NCBI RefSeq assembly: GCF_051859125.1
Contig: NZ_JBHYGG010000179.1
Location: 1-64,000 of the forward strand
Source of the DNA: Gemmata sp051859125
GTDB lineage: Bacteria > Planctomycetota > Planctomycetia > Gemmatales > Gemmataceae
Reading direction: 5' to 3'
DNA length: 64,000 nucleotides
Shown here: one piece after another, positions 34,212-42,664 of the stretch
How the letters are laid out: the number at the start of each line of letters is the position of its first letter
Position numbering within the stretch: position 1 is the stretch's first letter
Translations under genes and position numbers: made by a program
Notes under the pieces: model-generated
Told to the model about the DNA's origin: nothing
The model's database searches: none
Seen by the model: the letters and a program-made list of their open reading frames with translations, nothing else

Positions 34212-34856
34212 TCACGGCGTAAAGGACTTCAACACCCAATTCGGCGCAAGGCCACTGCGATCGACTTTCACAACTCCGACCCCAGGGGCGTACCACTCTT
34301 CAGAGCTGATGTCCAGACCGGGCATACAAAGGCCACCCTGTTGCCGTGGCTTCGATACAAGCACCGAGCGAACTCGAATTGCCGTGAACTTCCCTGCGGG
34401 AACCTCGACTTCTTCTGTGCCGATGACAGTGCGCACCCATTGCTGAATGGACAAGTCGTTCGAGCAGTCGTTCTCCCAAGTGTCGCCTTTTTTACAGGGA
34501 ACCTTTAACAAGCAATACGGAACAGTCAACTTGCCGCTGTAGCTATCGGTCTGAGTCAAGCCGCCGCCAGTGACTAAGATTCTCTTGTCAACAACAGGTA
34601 GCTTCCAAAGTCGGTGGGTGGAAACTGTAATCAAATGCCCGCCATCAACCTGTCTAACTGTGCCAACTCCTTGGACCACTTCATCGGCTCCAGCTAGTCC
34701 CTTTCGATCTACCAGATAAACCCATTTTGCGACTGGTCGAACTGGATAGTAGAGCGAGGCTTCTTTTGAAAGCAAATGAGTAGGAACAGGAGCCGATACG
34801 CTTACGTTGACGACGATCAGTCCAGCCAACGCAAGCCCAACAATAGCACGGAGCAT
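34212..34856 (-). CDS. Exported protein of unknown function
   Basis: A 214-residue protein with a signal peptide (MLRAIVGLALAGLIVVNVSV, cleavage near SAP) and a beta-rich mature part (PVAKWVYLVDRKG, TVRQVDGGHLITVSTHRLW, KKGDTWENDC, VEVPAGKFTAIRVRSV, EEWYAPGVGVVKVDRSG). The last blocks are like proteins that read out a total from a lipoprotein-type beta sandwich (DUF3108-like), but this is weak. Its G+C and codon use are clearly lower than those of all neighbours, pointing to foreign origin. Confidence 0.75.
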   Translation of the reverse strand: MLRAIVGLALAGLIVVNVSVSAPVPTHLLSKEASLYYPVRPVAKWVYLVDRKGLAGADEVVQGVGTVRQVDGGHLITVSTHRLWKLPVVDKRILVTGGGLTQTDSYSGKLTVPYCLLKVPCKKGDTWENDCSNDLSIQQWVRTVIGTEEVEVPAGKFTAIRVRSVLVSKPRQQGGLCMPGLDISSEEWYAPGVGVVKVDRSGLAPNWVLKSFTP

Positions 34857-34959
34857 TGCCAGTTCCCTCCCTGGATATCAAACCAAGCATCGGGCTGCAC
34901 TCGTCAGTGCAAAAAACTTCTTGGTACTTCCATACATTTACCTAAACAGGAGCGAGGGA

Positions 34960-35229
34960 TCAATAAATCGATAGGGTGCAGGCTGATGTCGTCGCAGTCT
35001 GGTGGGTCCGGGTCGAGACGGTGATCGTGTCGATCTTCACCCACGCCCCGCCGTTCGGGCCGGTTACCGGGATCGCCGTTGGCACGGTGCGGTCTTCGAG
35101 CCCCTCGACAACCAGGGGCAGCCACCGGAGCGGCCGACGTTCAAGGGGGGCGATTGTTTCGCGGAGGCGGGCGAGGAGCTTCGCGAGCCTGGGGCGGCGT
35201 CCGTGTGGTGCGAGTCGCGGTAAAGCCAT
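34960..35229 (-). pseudogene. Leader of a planctomycete surface protein (LEDRTVP motif), truncated
   Basis: The 89-residue frame starts at ATG 35227-35229 and contains RRPLRWLPLVVEGLEDRTVP, the N-terminal signature that in Gemmata-type bacteria precedes very large secreted surface or adhesin proteins. Only about 35 residues follow it before a stop (THQTATTSACTLSIY). The rest of the big gene is absent, so this is a decayed or swapped leader. Flanking non-coding DNA is A+T-rich. Confidence 0.6.
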
Positions 35230-35520
35230 CACACAAGTATCAAGTCACGACAACCGTGTTATTGGGCGACACCGCGTCAAGGTAAGTTCCGCAAAACCGG
35301 AATCTTCACACCACACAGGAGCGGATGGCGACGCGATTTATCGCACTTGAACGACCCAATCGTGCCGGTGAGAGAATGGCCACAATCACAGGCGCGGCAA
35401 TTACCTGCATCAATCTGATACAAATTTGTCCGCAATAATTATGATGATTTGGCGAAGTTGGAGTTCATCGGCGAGGGGTGGCGCACCCGCGCCGAGACAA
35501 TGAGAGCGCCACCCCGCGGC
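35230..35520. other. Non-coding stretch between leader remnant and HEAT gene
   Basis: About 290 bases with lower G+C in the left two thirds and no protein-like frame on either strand. It probably holds the promoter of the remnant gene and debris of the lost surface-protein gene. The last 60 bases lie just downstream of the HEAT gene stop (minus strand) and show no clear terminator. Confidence 0.35.
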
Positions 35521-37869
35521 TCACTTCTTCGGCTTGCCGAGGATCTTCTCGAGCGCCTTCGCGGCGGCCGGGCCGGCGAGCGGGTCGCCGGTGTCGCCCT
35601 TCCGCCCGGTGCCCGTGCCCTTGAGCTGCTTCAGGCGGTCCGCGGCGTCCTTCGCGGCGGGGCCGACGTCGCCCAGCGCCGTCGCGGCGGCGCCCCGGAC
35701 GGCCGCGTCCTTGTCGTCGAGCATGCGGATGAGTTGCGGGACCGCGTCCTTGCCCGCCGGGCCGAGCTTCCCGACGCACCGGGCGGCGGCCTCACGCACC
35801 GAGTCGCTCCGCTCGCCCAGCAGCCGCTGGAGGGCGGGGAGGTCCGCGGGCGTCGGGCCGAGGAGGAACAGCGCGTCGGCCGCGGCGAGCCGCACCTGCG
35901 CGTTCTTGTCGGCGAGGGCGGCCCGCGCGTCGGCGGCCACCGCGGTCGCGTCGCCGTCAATGCCCGCGAGCGCGACCCGGGCGTAGAGCGCGAACTCGGG
36001 GATGGTCCCGCCGGCGATCCGCTCCAGGTCGCCGCGGACCGGCTTGGCCTTCGCTCCCGCGGCGGCCAGCGACCGCATCGCCGCGACCCGGGCGGGGGTC
36101 TTCGGGTCGGTGGTCGCCATCGCGACCAGCTTCGCGAGCACGTCGGTCGGGACCGGGTCGAGGCGGGCCATTGTCGCGACGGCGAGGAACCGGGTCGCCG
36201 ACCCGACCTCGCCGGCCGCCTTGACGAGCAGCGGCGGCAGCTCCTTGGCGCCCGGGGCGATGGCGACGAGCACGTCGAACAGGTGCGCCCGGCGGTCCGG
36301 CGCGAGGGACGAATCGGCGGCGAGGTCGAGCAGCGCCGGGAGCGCCGGCCGGGCGGCCTCGCCCATCGCGAGCAGCACCTCGACGAACTGGTCGCGGAGC
36401 GCGGCGTCGGTCTCCTTGGGGATCGCCCGGCCCAGCCCCTGGGCCGCGGGCGCGGCGGCCGGGCCGAGCTTCAGGAGGACCACGGCGACCTGCTGGCGGA
36501 TGTCGCGGGCCGCGCGGGTCTCGGTGTCGGCCCCGGCCCCGGTGCCCTTGTCCCCGGCCAGGGCGCCGAGGTCGGCCGCGTACTTCGCCGCCTCCTCGGG
36601 CGGGAGCGTGCCGACCACGCCGACCGCCGCGTACCGGGCGAACGGGTTCTCGCTCGCGAGCTTGGCCAGCGCCGCGGGGACGAGGTCCTTGCCCGCGGCG
36701 CCCATCCGCGGGATCGCCTCGATGGCCGCCTGCGCGACGCTGTTGTCGAGGTCCATCGCCCGCTTGACGAGGGCGACGGCGGCGTCCTGTTCGGCCCCGA
36801 TGCGGCACAGCGCGACCGCGGCCTCGATGGCGACGCTGCCGAAGTCGTCCGCGAGCCGCTCCTTGAGTTTCGAGGCGGTCGCCTTGGCCGGCGCGCCGAT
36901 CTCGCCGAGGGTCTTGGCCGCGGCCGTGCGGACGTGGGGGTTGGTGTGCGCCAGGAGCCCGGCGGTCGGGCCGGCGGCCGGCGCGCCGATCGCCGCCAGC
37001 GCGTTCCAGTACGCGACCTCGGACCCGGGCTCGTAGGCGGTCGCGGCGTCGGCCTCCTTCGGGTAGTGGTCGGTGATCGCCTTGACGAGCGGGTCGACCG
37101 CCGGGGCCGCGGCCGGGCCGACCCGGGCCAGCGCCGCGGCGCACGCCGTGCGGACGGCCGCGGACCGACCGCTCTTGAGCCCGGCGACGAGGTTCGGCAC
37201 CGCCTCGGGGGGAATGGCGGGGAACCGGGCCAGTTGCTCGGCCACGAGCCGGGCCGCGTCGGCCCGGGAGCTCTTGAGCAGGGCCGAGAGCTCGACCGGG
37301 TCGCCCCCGCCGATGTTCCGCAGCGCGTCGAACGCGGCGTTCTGGACGTTCGCGTCGGAACTGTTGCAGAGCTTGAGGACGTCGGACACGGCCGGCTGGG
37401 CCAGGGTGCCGAGCGAGCCCAGGGTGAACGCCGAGTGCTCGCGGATCACCGGGTCGGGGTCGGCGAGCCCCTCGCGGAGCGCGGCGACGCCCTTCTCCTT
37501 GAGGGCCGCCTGCCCCTTCGGCCCGCCGCGGTAGAGCACGTCGGCCGCCTGCTGCCGGGTGCTGTTGATCTGCCCGGGGATGGTGCGGCCGGCACCGTCG
37601 GTCCTGCGGTCCTTGAGCATGTCGAGCAGCGCCGCGACCGTCTCCGGGTCGGTGCCCACCCACACGACCAGTTCGTCGGCGGCCTCGCGGCGGGTGGCGG
37701 CGTCCCTGCTCTTCAGCGCGGTGAGCCAGTACGCGCGGTCCTTCGCGGTGCTGTCGCCGGGCGGGTCGTCCCTCTGCGAAGCGGCGTCCGGGTCGGCCGG
37801 CTCGGGGGGCTTCTTCTTGGAACAGCCCGCGAGAGCGGCGGCGAGCGCGAGCAACAACAGATATCGCAT
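35521..37869 (-). CDS. HEAT-repeat lipoprotein
   Basis: The 782-residue protein has a lipoprotein signal (MRYLLLLALAAALAGC, Cys16) and then some fifteen HEAT repeats of about 38 residues from residue 45 to the end, with units such as DPVIREHSAFTLGSLG, NVQNAAFDALRNIGGG, HVRTAAAKTLGEIGAPA and DAAVRGAAATALGDVGPAA. It should be a membrane-tethered solenoid used for protein contacts. It is the last gene of the long minus-strand cluster (65 bases after the vWA gene), so it may be the docking or output component of that system. Confidence 0.85.
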   Translation of the reverse strand: MRYLLLLALAAALAGCSKKKPPEPADPDAASQRDDPPGDSTAKDRAYWLTALKSRDAATRREAADELVVWVGTDPETVAALLDMLKDRRTDGAGRTIPGQINSTRQQAADVLYRGGPKGQAALKEKGVAALREGLADPDPVIREHSAFTLGSLGTLAQPAVSDVLKLCNSSDANVQNAAFDALRNIGGGDPVELSALLKSSRADAARLVAEQLARFPAIPPEAVPNLVAGLKSGRSAAVRTACAAALARVGPAAAPAVDPLVKAITDHYPKEADAATAYEPGSEVAYWNALAAIGAPAAGPTAGLLAHTNPHVRTAAAKTLGEIGAPAKATASKLKERLADDFGSVAIEAAVALCRIGAEQDAAVALVKRAMDLDNSVAQAAIEAIPRMGAAGKDLVPAALAKLASENPFARYAAVGVVGTLPPEEAAKYAADLGALAGDKGTGAGADTETRAARDIRQQVAVVLLKLGPAAAPAAQGLGRAIPKETDAALRDQFVEVLLAMGEAARPALPALLDLAADSSLAPDRRAHLFDVLVAIAPGAKELPPLLVKAAGEVGSATRFLAVATMARLDPVPTDVLAKLVAMATTDPKTPARVAAMRSLAAAGAKAKPVRGDLERIAGGTIPEFALYARVALAGIDGDATAVAADARAALADKNAQVRLAAADALFLLGPTPADLPALQRLLGERSDSVREAAARCVGKLGPAGKDAVPQLIRMLDDKDAAVRGAAATALGDVGPAAKDAADRLKQLKGTGTGRKGDTGDPLAGPAAAKALEKILGKPKK

Positions 37870-37934
37870 GGCAAGTGCCGGGAAGCGGGTGACGTGGGGC
37901 GGAGCCATTGTAGGAACCCCAGTGCGTGGGGGCG

Positions 37935-40256
37935 TCAGTACGTGTTGTCGCAGACCATGCAGTACCGCTGCTTCGGCTTCCCGGGGTTCACCCGCCCGCA
38001 CATCGGGCAGGCGTCCGGGCCCTTCGGCGCGGCGGGCGCGGCCGGCTTCGGGGCCGGCGCGGCGGGCTCCGGGCGAGCGGGGGGCGTGAGCCCCCCGAGT
38101 CCCGGCCTCGGCGGCGCGGCCGGCACCGGCGGCTTCGGGCGCGCGGGGGGCGCGGGTCCCCCGGCCTGGGGCACCGGCGGCGCGGGGGGCTTCGGCGGCT
38201 CCTTCGCGGGTGCCGGCGGCGGGGGACTCATCGGCATCGGGAGCGCGTCGTAGTCGTCGTCCGCGGGCCTCGGCCGCGCCGGCTCCGGGCGGGCGGGGGC
38301 CGCCGGTCGCGGGGCGGGCGGTGCCGCGACCGCGCTCGACCCGGTGCGGACCGTCACCGTCACGTTGCCGACCTCCTTCGAGAACCCGTCGGCCGCCGCC
38401 GTCTCGCGCCTCATCACGGCATCATCGCACACCACACTACCATCCCGCACGAAGAACCGCAAAGCGAGCGGGGCCGCGCCGCGCGCCCAGACCGTGCAGA
38501 GCTTCGCGTCGCCGCCGATCTTCACCGGCTCCGGGCCGAGCGTGACGGTGATCGTCTCGCGGGCCCCGAACCGCACTTCGAGCCAGGCGCGGCGGAACGC
38601 GGCCTCGACCACCGCGACCATCAGCCCGATGCAGAACCCGAGGAGCAGCCCGCCGACGAGCCGGCCCGCGACCTCGCCGCCCGCCGCGGAGACCGCGAGG
38701 TAGCCCGCCGCACCGGCCGCGCCGCCGATCGCGCCGCCGGCGAGCCCGAGGGTCCACTTCAAGTTCGGGATGAACGGCGACAGCCCGGCCCCCGCGAGCC
38801 CGCCCAGCAGCGTCCACCCGAGCACCTGGAGGACCAGACCGAGGACGCTGCCCTGTGGCGCAAACAGGTACAGCCCCTGGCCGGCCGCGCCGCCGATGAA
38901 CCCGACGACCAGCCCGCCGCCGAGCCCCGCGAGGACGCCGCCGAGCGCCGGGAGGGTTCCCCGCAAGTAGTGGTGCTGACCGGCGAGCAGCGCGAGGCAC
39001 ACGAGCGCCGCGATCGCCCCGGCCCACACGCCGCTGCGGAGCACCACCTTCCCCTCGCTTCCGGCCGCGGACTGCTCGCCCGACTGCAGGCTCTTCACGC
39101 CCAGCACTGGCGCGGCGCCGCGGGTCGGCACCTGCGGCCGGCTCTCGGGCACCTTCGCGCGGGCCGCCTCGGTGACCGCCGTGCCGAACGTCGCGAGGAT
39201 CGGGTCGAACCCCTCGTCGCCGCGGACTACGTCGGTCAGGTTGAACGTCCTGCCGCCGGACTTGTCCGCACCGGCGAGCATGAGCGGCCGGTAGTCGTCC
39301 TCGTCGAACCGCTGCACCACGAGGTGGACCGAGTCGACGCCGGCCGCCCGCACGAGCTGCGCCGCCCGCTGCACCGCGGCGGGGATCGCGGCGTCGCTGT
39401 GCCGGCCGCCCTGGTCGGCGACCTTCGGCGGCGCGTCGGTGATGAGCAGCACCACCTTGGTCGCCGACTTCCGCAGCGGCAACTTCGTCGCCTCGGCCAC
39501 GGCTTCGAGGCTGCTCTCGGGCACGTCGGCCCCGCCGCCCGACGCGACGAACCTGCCGACCTTCTCGCGGAACACCGCCTCGTCGCCGGTGAACGCCTCG
39601 CCCGGCCTGAACTCGGCCACTTCGACCTTCTCGCCGGGCACCGCAACGTCGCGGAACGTGACCAGCGCGAGCCGGTAGTCGATGCGGGCCTTCGCGAGCG
39701 CGTCGCCGAACGTGCCGATGCCGTTCTTCAGGTCGTCGATGGCCCACTGCATGCTCGACGTGACGTCCAGCACGAACACGATGTCGGCCTGCGGCTTCGG
39801 CGGGTTCCACACCTTCACGTTGACCACCGCGTCGGCGGTCGCGGTCCTCCCGTTTGCCGATGCCTCGGCGACGAGCCGCACCGGTTTGGTGACCGCGGCC
39901 GCGCCCCGCCCTCCGACCATGAGCACCTCGCCCTCGGTCCTGTCGGCCGGGATGGTGACGGGGGCGGCGGTCACGCCCTGGGGCAGGTCGTCGAGCCTCA
40001 CCGAGACGGGGCCGGTGAAGTCGCCGCGGGCGACCTGCACGGGGAGCGCGTTCCGACCGTCCACGAACACCTCGACGTCCCTCGCCGCGGCGACCGCGAC
40101 CCGCGGCTCGGGGGCGGCGGCCGTCGCGACCGGCGGCCGGAGCAGGTACCAGAGGAGTTCGCCGAAGACGAGCGCGCCGAGCAACCCGCCGGCGGCCCCG
40201 TACAGGCCGAACAGCACCGGCTTCGGGAGTGCGGCGAGCAGCTTCGGCGCGGGCAT
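37935..40256 (-). CDS. Membrane vWA protein with FHA-like domain and zinc ribbon (A)
   Basis: The 773-residue protein has an N-terminal membrane helix (VLFGLYGAAGGLLGALVFG, 14-32), an Ig-like stretch, a von Willebrand A domain with MIDAS-like DVTSSM (Asp164) and LITDAPP, then about five hydrophobic segments (residues about 420-560), an FHA-like beta domain (TITVTLGPEPVKIGG, WARGAAPLALRFFVRDG), a Pro-rich linker that contains a REP-encoded peptide (LGGLTPPARPE), and a C-terminal zinc ribbon (CPMCG ... YCMVCDNTY). It is a paralogue of the next gene and shares its C-terminal module with the protein at 48114. It should be a membrane-bound sensor or adaptor of the GTPase system. Confidence 0.85.
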   Translation of the reverse strand: MPAPKLLAALPKPVLFGLYGAAGGLLGALVFGELLWYLLRPPVATAAAPEPRVAVAAARDVEVFVDGRNALPVQVARGDFTGPVSVRLDDLPQGVTAAPVTIPADRTEGEVLMVGGRGAAAVTKPVRLVAEASANGRTATADAVVNVKVWNPPKPQADIVFVLDVTSSMQWAIDDLKNGIGTFGDALAKARIDYRLALVTFRDVAVPGEKVEVAEFRPGEAFTGDEAVFREKVGRFVASGGGADVPESSLEAVAEATKLPLRKSATKVVLLITDAPPKVADQGGRHSDAAIPAAVQRAAQLVRAAGVDSVHLVVQRFDEDDYRPLMLAGADKSGGRTFNLTDVVRGDEGFDPILATFGTAVTEAARAKVPESRPQVPTRGAAPVLGVKSLQSGEQSAAGSEGKVVLRSGVWAGAIAALVCLALLAGQHHYLRGTLPALGGVLAGLGGGLVVGFIGGAAGQGLYLFAPQGSVLGLVLQVLGWTLLGGLAGAGLSPFIPNLKWTLGLAGGAIGGAAGAAGYLAVSAAGGEVAGRLVGGLLLGFCIGLMVAVVEAAFRRAWLEVRFGARETITVTLGPEPVKIGGDAKLCTVWARGAAPLALRFFVRDGSVVCDDAVMRRETAAADGFSKEVGNVTVTVRTGSSAVAAPPAPRPAAPARPEPARPRPADDDYDALPMPMSPPPPAPAKEPPKPPAPPVPQAGGPAPPARPKPPVPAAPPRPGLGGLTPPARPEPAAPAPKPAAPAAPKGPDACPMCGRVNPGKPKQRYCMVCDNTY
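38071..38103. repeat. REP palindrome in the linker of vWA protein A
   Basis: Core GGGGGGCGTGAGCCCCCC between GGCGAGC and GAGTC, the same unit as at the transposase. It encodes GLGGLTPPARPE in the Pro-rich linker. A second, more degenerate copy is at about 38139-38163. Confidence 0.85.
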
Positions 40257-40277
40257 TGAGCGGCTCCGGGGAGTGAA

Positions 40278-40356
40278 GTTTCGAGTTCCGAGTTTAACGT
40301 TTCGAGTCGTGAGCCGCGCGTCCGCAACTCGAAACGTTAAACTCGGAACTCGAAAC
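40278..40356. repeat. Perfect 30-bp inverted repeat between the two vWA genes
   Basis: Arms 40278-40307 (GTTTCGAGTTCCGAGTTTAA...) and 40327-40356 match without error around a 19-base loop. It is A+T-richer than its surroundings and occupies most of the 112-base gap between two tandem paralogues that are otherwise tightly packed. Confidence 0.92.
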
Positions 40357-40368
40357 CGCTCGGGGTGG

Positions 40369-42591
40369 TCAGTACGTGTTGTCGCACACCATGCAGTACC
40401 GCGCGCCGGGGCGGCCGGGGTTCTTGCGGCCGCACGACGGGCACGCATCGGGGTCGCGCGCGGCCGCCGGCTTCGGAGCCGCGACGGGTGCCTTCGGCGG
40501 CTCCGGGCGAGCGGCCGGCTTCGGAGCGGCGACCGGCATCGGCATCGAGAGCAGATCGTCTTCCTCGGGCGCCGGCGCGGGCTTCGGTCGCGCCGGTTCG
40601 GGTGCCGGGCGAGCGGGGGACGTCAGTCCCCCGGTAGGAACCGGCCGCGCCGGCACGGGGGCCGCGGTGCCCGCGCCGGTCCGCACCGTGAGCCGCACGT
40701 TGCCGACCTCGCGGACGTCGCCCTCGGCCACGACCGCTTCGGTGCGGGCCGGCGAGTCCTCGCAGATCACCTGGCCGTTCCGCACGAAGTACCGCAAAGC
40801 GAGCGGGGCCGCGCCGCGCGCCCAGACCGTGCAGGCCGGCGCGTCGCCGCCGATCTTCACGGGCTCGGGGCCGAGGTTCACGGTGATCGTCTCGCGCTCG
40901 CCGAACCGCACTTCGAGCCACGCCCGCCGGAACGCGGCCTCGACCACCGCGACCATCAGCCCGATGCAGAACCCGAGGAGCAGCCCGCCCGCGAGCCGCC
41001 CGGCGACGTCGCCGGTGACCGACGACACGGCGATGAACCCGACCGCGCCGGCCGTGCCGCCGATCGCGCCGCCGGCGAGCCCGTGGACGCGCTTCAAGTT
41101 CGGGATGAACAGCGACAGCCCGACGCCGGCGAGCCCGCCGAGCATCGCCCAGCCGACCAGTTGGAACGCGACCGACAGGAACTTGCCGCCGGCGGCGACC
41201 GTGTACACGCCCTGGCCGGCCGCCCCGCCGATCAGCCCCGCGACCAGCCCGCCGAGGAGCCCGGTGGCGAGGCCGGCCGCGGCCGGGAGCGTGCCGCGGA
41301 GGTAGTGGTGCTGGCCGGCGACGAGCGCGAGGCACACGAGCGCCGCGACCGCGCCCGTCCACAGCGCGCTCAGCACCGCGAGCCGGGTGTTCGAGCCCTT
41401 CGCGTACTCGGTGTTCGATTGCAGCGACTTCTGCCCGATCTCGGGCGTCGCCGCCTCGCCGCCGACCTGCAACTTGCCGTCGGGGTTCTTGGCCGCGGCC
41501 GCGGTCGCCACGGTGCGGCCGAAGTCGGAGACGAGGTCGTTGAACCCGGTGCCGCGGGCGACCCGGCCCAGGTCGAACGTCTGGCTCTTGCCGAGCGCCG
41601 CGTCCTGGAGCGGGCGGTACGCGCCGACCTGCGGGAGCGTGACGACGTGAACGAAGTCGATCTTCGCGGCCCGGACCCGGTCGGCGACCTCGCGGACCTC
41701 GTCGGGCGGCGCGGCCTGGTTCCGGTCCGTGGCGGCCCCCTGCTTGAACAGGTTCTTCGGTGGGTTGTCGGTGACGACCACGAGCACCCTGGTCGCGCCC
41801 TTCCGGAACGGGTAGTCGCACGCCGCCAGCACCGCGTCGAGGGTGCTCTCCGGGTCGTCGCCGCCGCCCACCGCGGTCAGCTTCCCGACCTCGCGGCTGA
41901 ACTCGGCCGCGTCGTCGGTGAACCCCGGGTCGCCGCCCTTCGCCCCGCGGAACCGGAGCGACTCCAGCGGCTCCTGGGCGAACAGGTCGCGGAAGGCGAC
42001 GGCCCCGGCGCGGAAGTCGACCTTCTCCTTCCGCATGTGCTCGGCGAACCCGCCCATCCCGTCCCGGAGCCCGTTGATCGCCCACCCCATGCTCTGCGTC
42101 ACATCGAGGACGAACACGATGTCGGCCTGCGGCCGCGACGGGTCGAGGACCACCACCCGCGTCGCGGCCGTCGCGGTCACGGTCTTGTCCCCGGCCATTG
42201 CCTCTGCGACCAGCTTCACCGGCGCGACGGCGACCGCCGCGCCGCGGGCCGTGACGGTCGCGGTCGCCTTCGTCGCGCCCTTCGGCACCGTCACCGGCGC
42301 GACCGCCACGCCCTCGGGGAGCCCCTCGAACCGCACGGTCACGGGGCCGTCGAACTCGGCGCGTGCGACCTCGACGCCGAACGTGTTCGTGCCGCTGACG
42401 GCGACCGGAACCTCGGGCGACGCGGCGACCGCGACCGCCGGCTCGGGGCGCGCCGCGGCCGCCCTCGGCGGTTCGAGCGCGAGGTACAGCGGCTCGCCGA
42501 ACACGAGCGCGCCGAGCAGCCCACCGACGGCCCCGTACAGGCCGAACAGCACCGGCTTCGGGAGTGCGGCGAGCAGCTTCGGCGCGGGCAT
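40369..42591 (-). CDS. Membrane vWA protein with FHA-like domain and zinc ribbon (B)
   Basis: The 740-residue protein is a tandem paralogue of the one at 37935: identical start MPAPKLLAALPKPVLFGLYG, Ig-like stretch, vWA domain with DVTQSM (near residue 165) and VVVTDNPPK, membrane segments, FHA-like domain (TITVNLGPEPVKIGGDA), Pro-rich linker with a REP-encoded GGLTSPARP, and zinc ribbon CPSCG ... YCMVCDNTY. A GGAGG sits before ATG 42589-42591. Two diverged copies side by side suggest they form a hetero-oligomer or respond to different inputs. Confidence 0.85.
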   Translation of the reverse strand: MPAPKLLAALPKPVLFGLYGAVGGLLGALVFGEPLYLALEPPRAAAARPEPAVAVAASPEVPVAVSGTNTFGVEVARAEFDGPVTVRFEGLPEGVAVAPVTVPKGATKATATVTARGAAVAVAPVKLVAEAMAGDKTVTATAATRVVVLDPSRPQADIVFVLDVTQSMGWAINGLRDGMGGFAEHMRKEKVDFRAGAVAFRDLFAQEPLESLRFRGAKGGDPGFTDDAAEFSREVGKLTAVGGGDDPESTLDAVLAACDYPFRKGATRVLVVVTDNPPKNLFKQGAATDRNQAAPPDEVREVADRVRAAKIDFVHVVTLPQVGAYRPLQDAALGKSQTFDLGRVARGTGFNDLVSDFGRTVATAAAAKNPDGKLQVGGEAATPEIGQKSLQSNTEYAKGSNTRLAVLSALWTGAVAALVCLALVAGQHHYLRGTLPAAAGLATGLLGGLVAGLIGGAAGQGVYTVAAGGKFLSVAFQLVGWAMLGGLAGVGLSLFIPNLKRVHGLAGGAIGGTAGAVGFIAVSSVTGDVAGRLAGGLLLGFCIGLMVAVVEAAFRRAWLEVRFGERETITVNLGPEPVKIGGDAPACTVWARGAAPLALRYFVRNGQVICEDSPARTEAVVAEGDVREVGNVRLTVRTGAGTAAPVPARPVPTGGLTSPARPAPEPARPKPAPAPEEDDLLSMPMPVAAPKPAARPEPPKAPVAAPKPAAARDPDACPSCGRKNPGRPGARYCMVCDNTY
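40607..40635. repeat. REP palindrome in the linker of vWA protein B
   Basis: Core GGGGGACGTCAGTCCCCC between GGCGAGC and CGGT. It is closer to the transposase-flanking REPs (GGGGGAC type) than the copy in protein A. It encodes PTGGLTSPARP in frame at the position equivalent to the REP in protein A. Confidence 0.85.
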
Positions 42592-42664
42592 TGGGTGGAC
42601 CTCCGAGAGACACGTGGCGCGGCCCGAGCCCACACGTCGCGACGTGTAGGCCCGAGCCGCTCGC

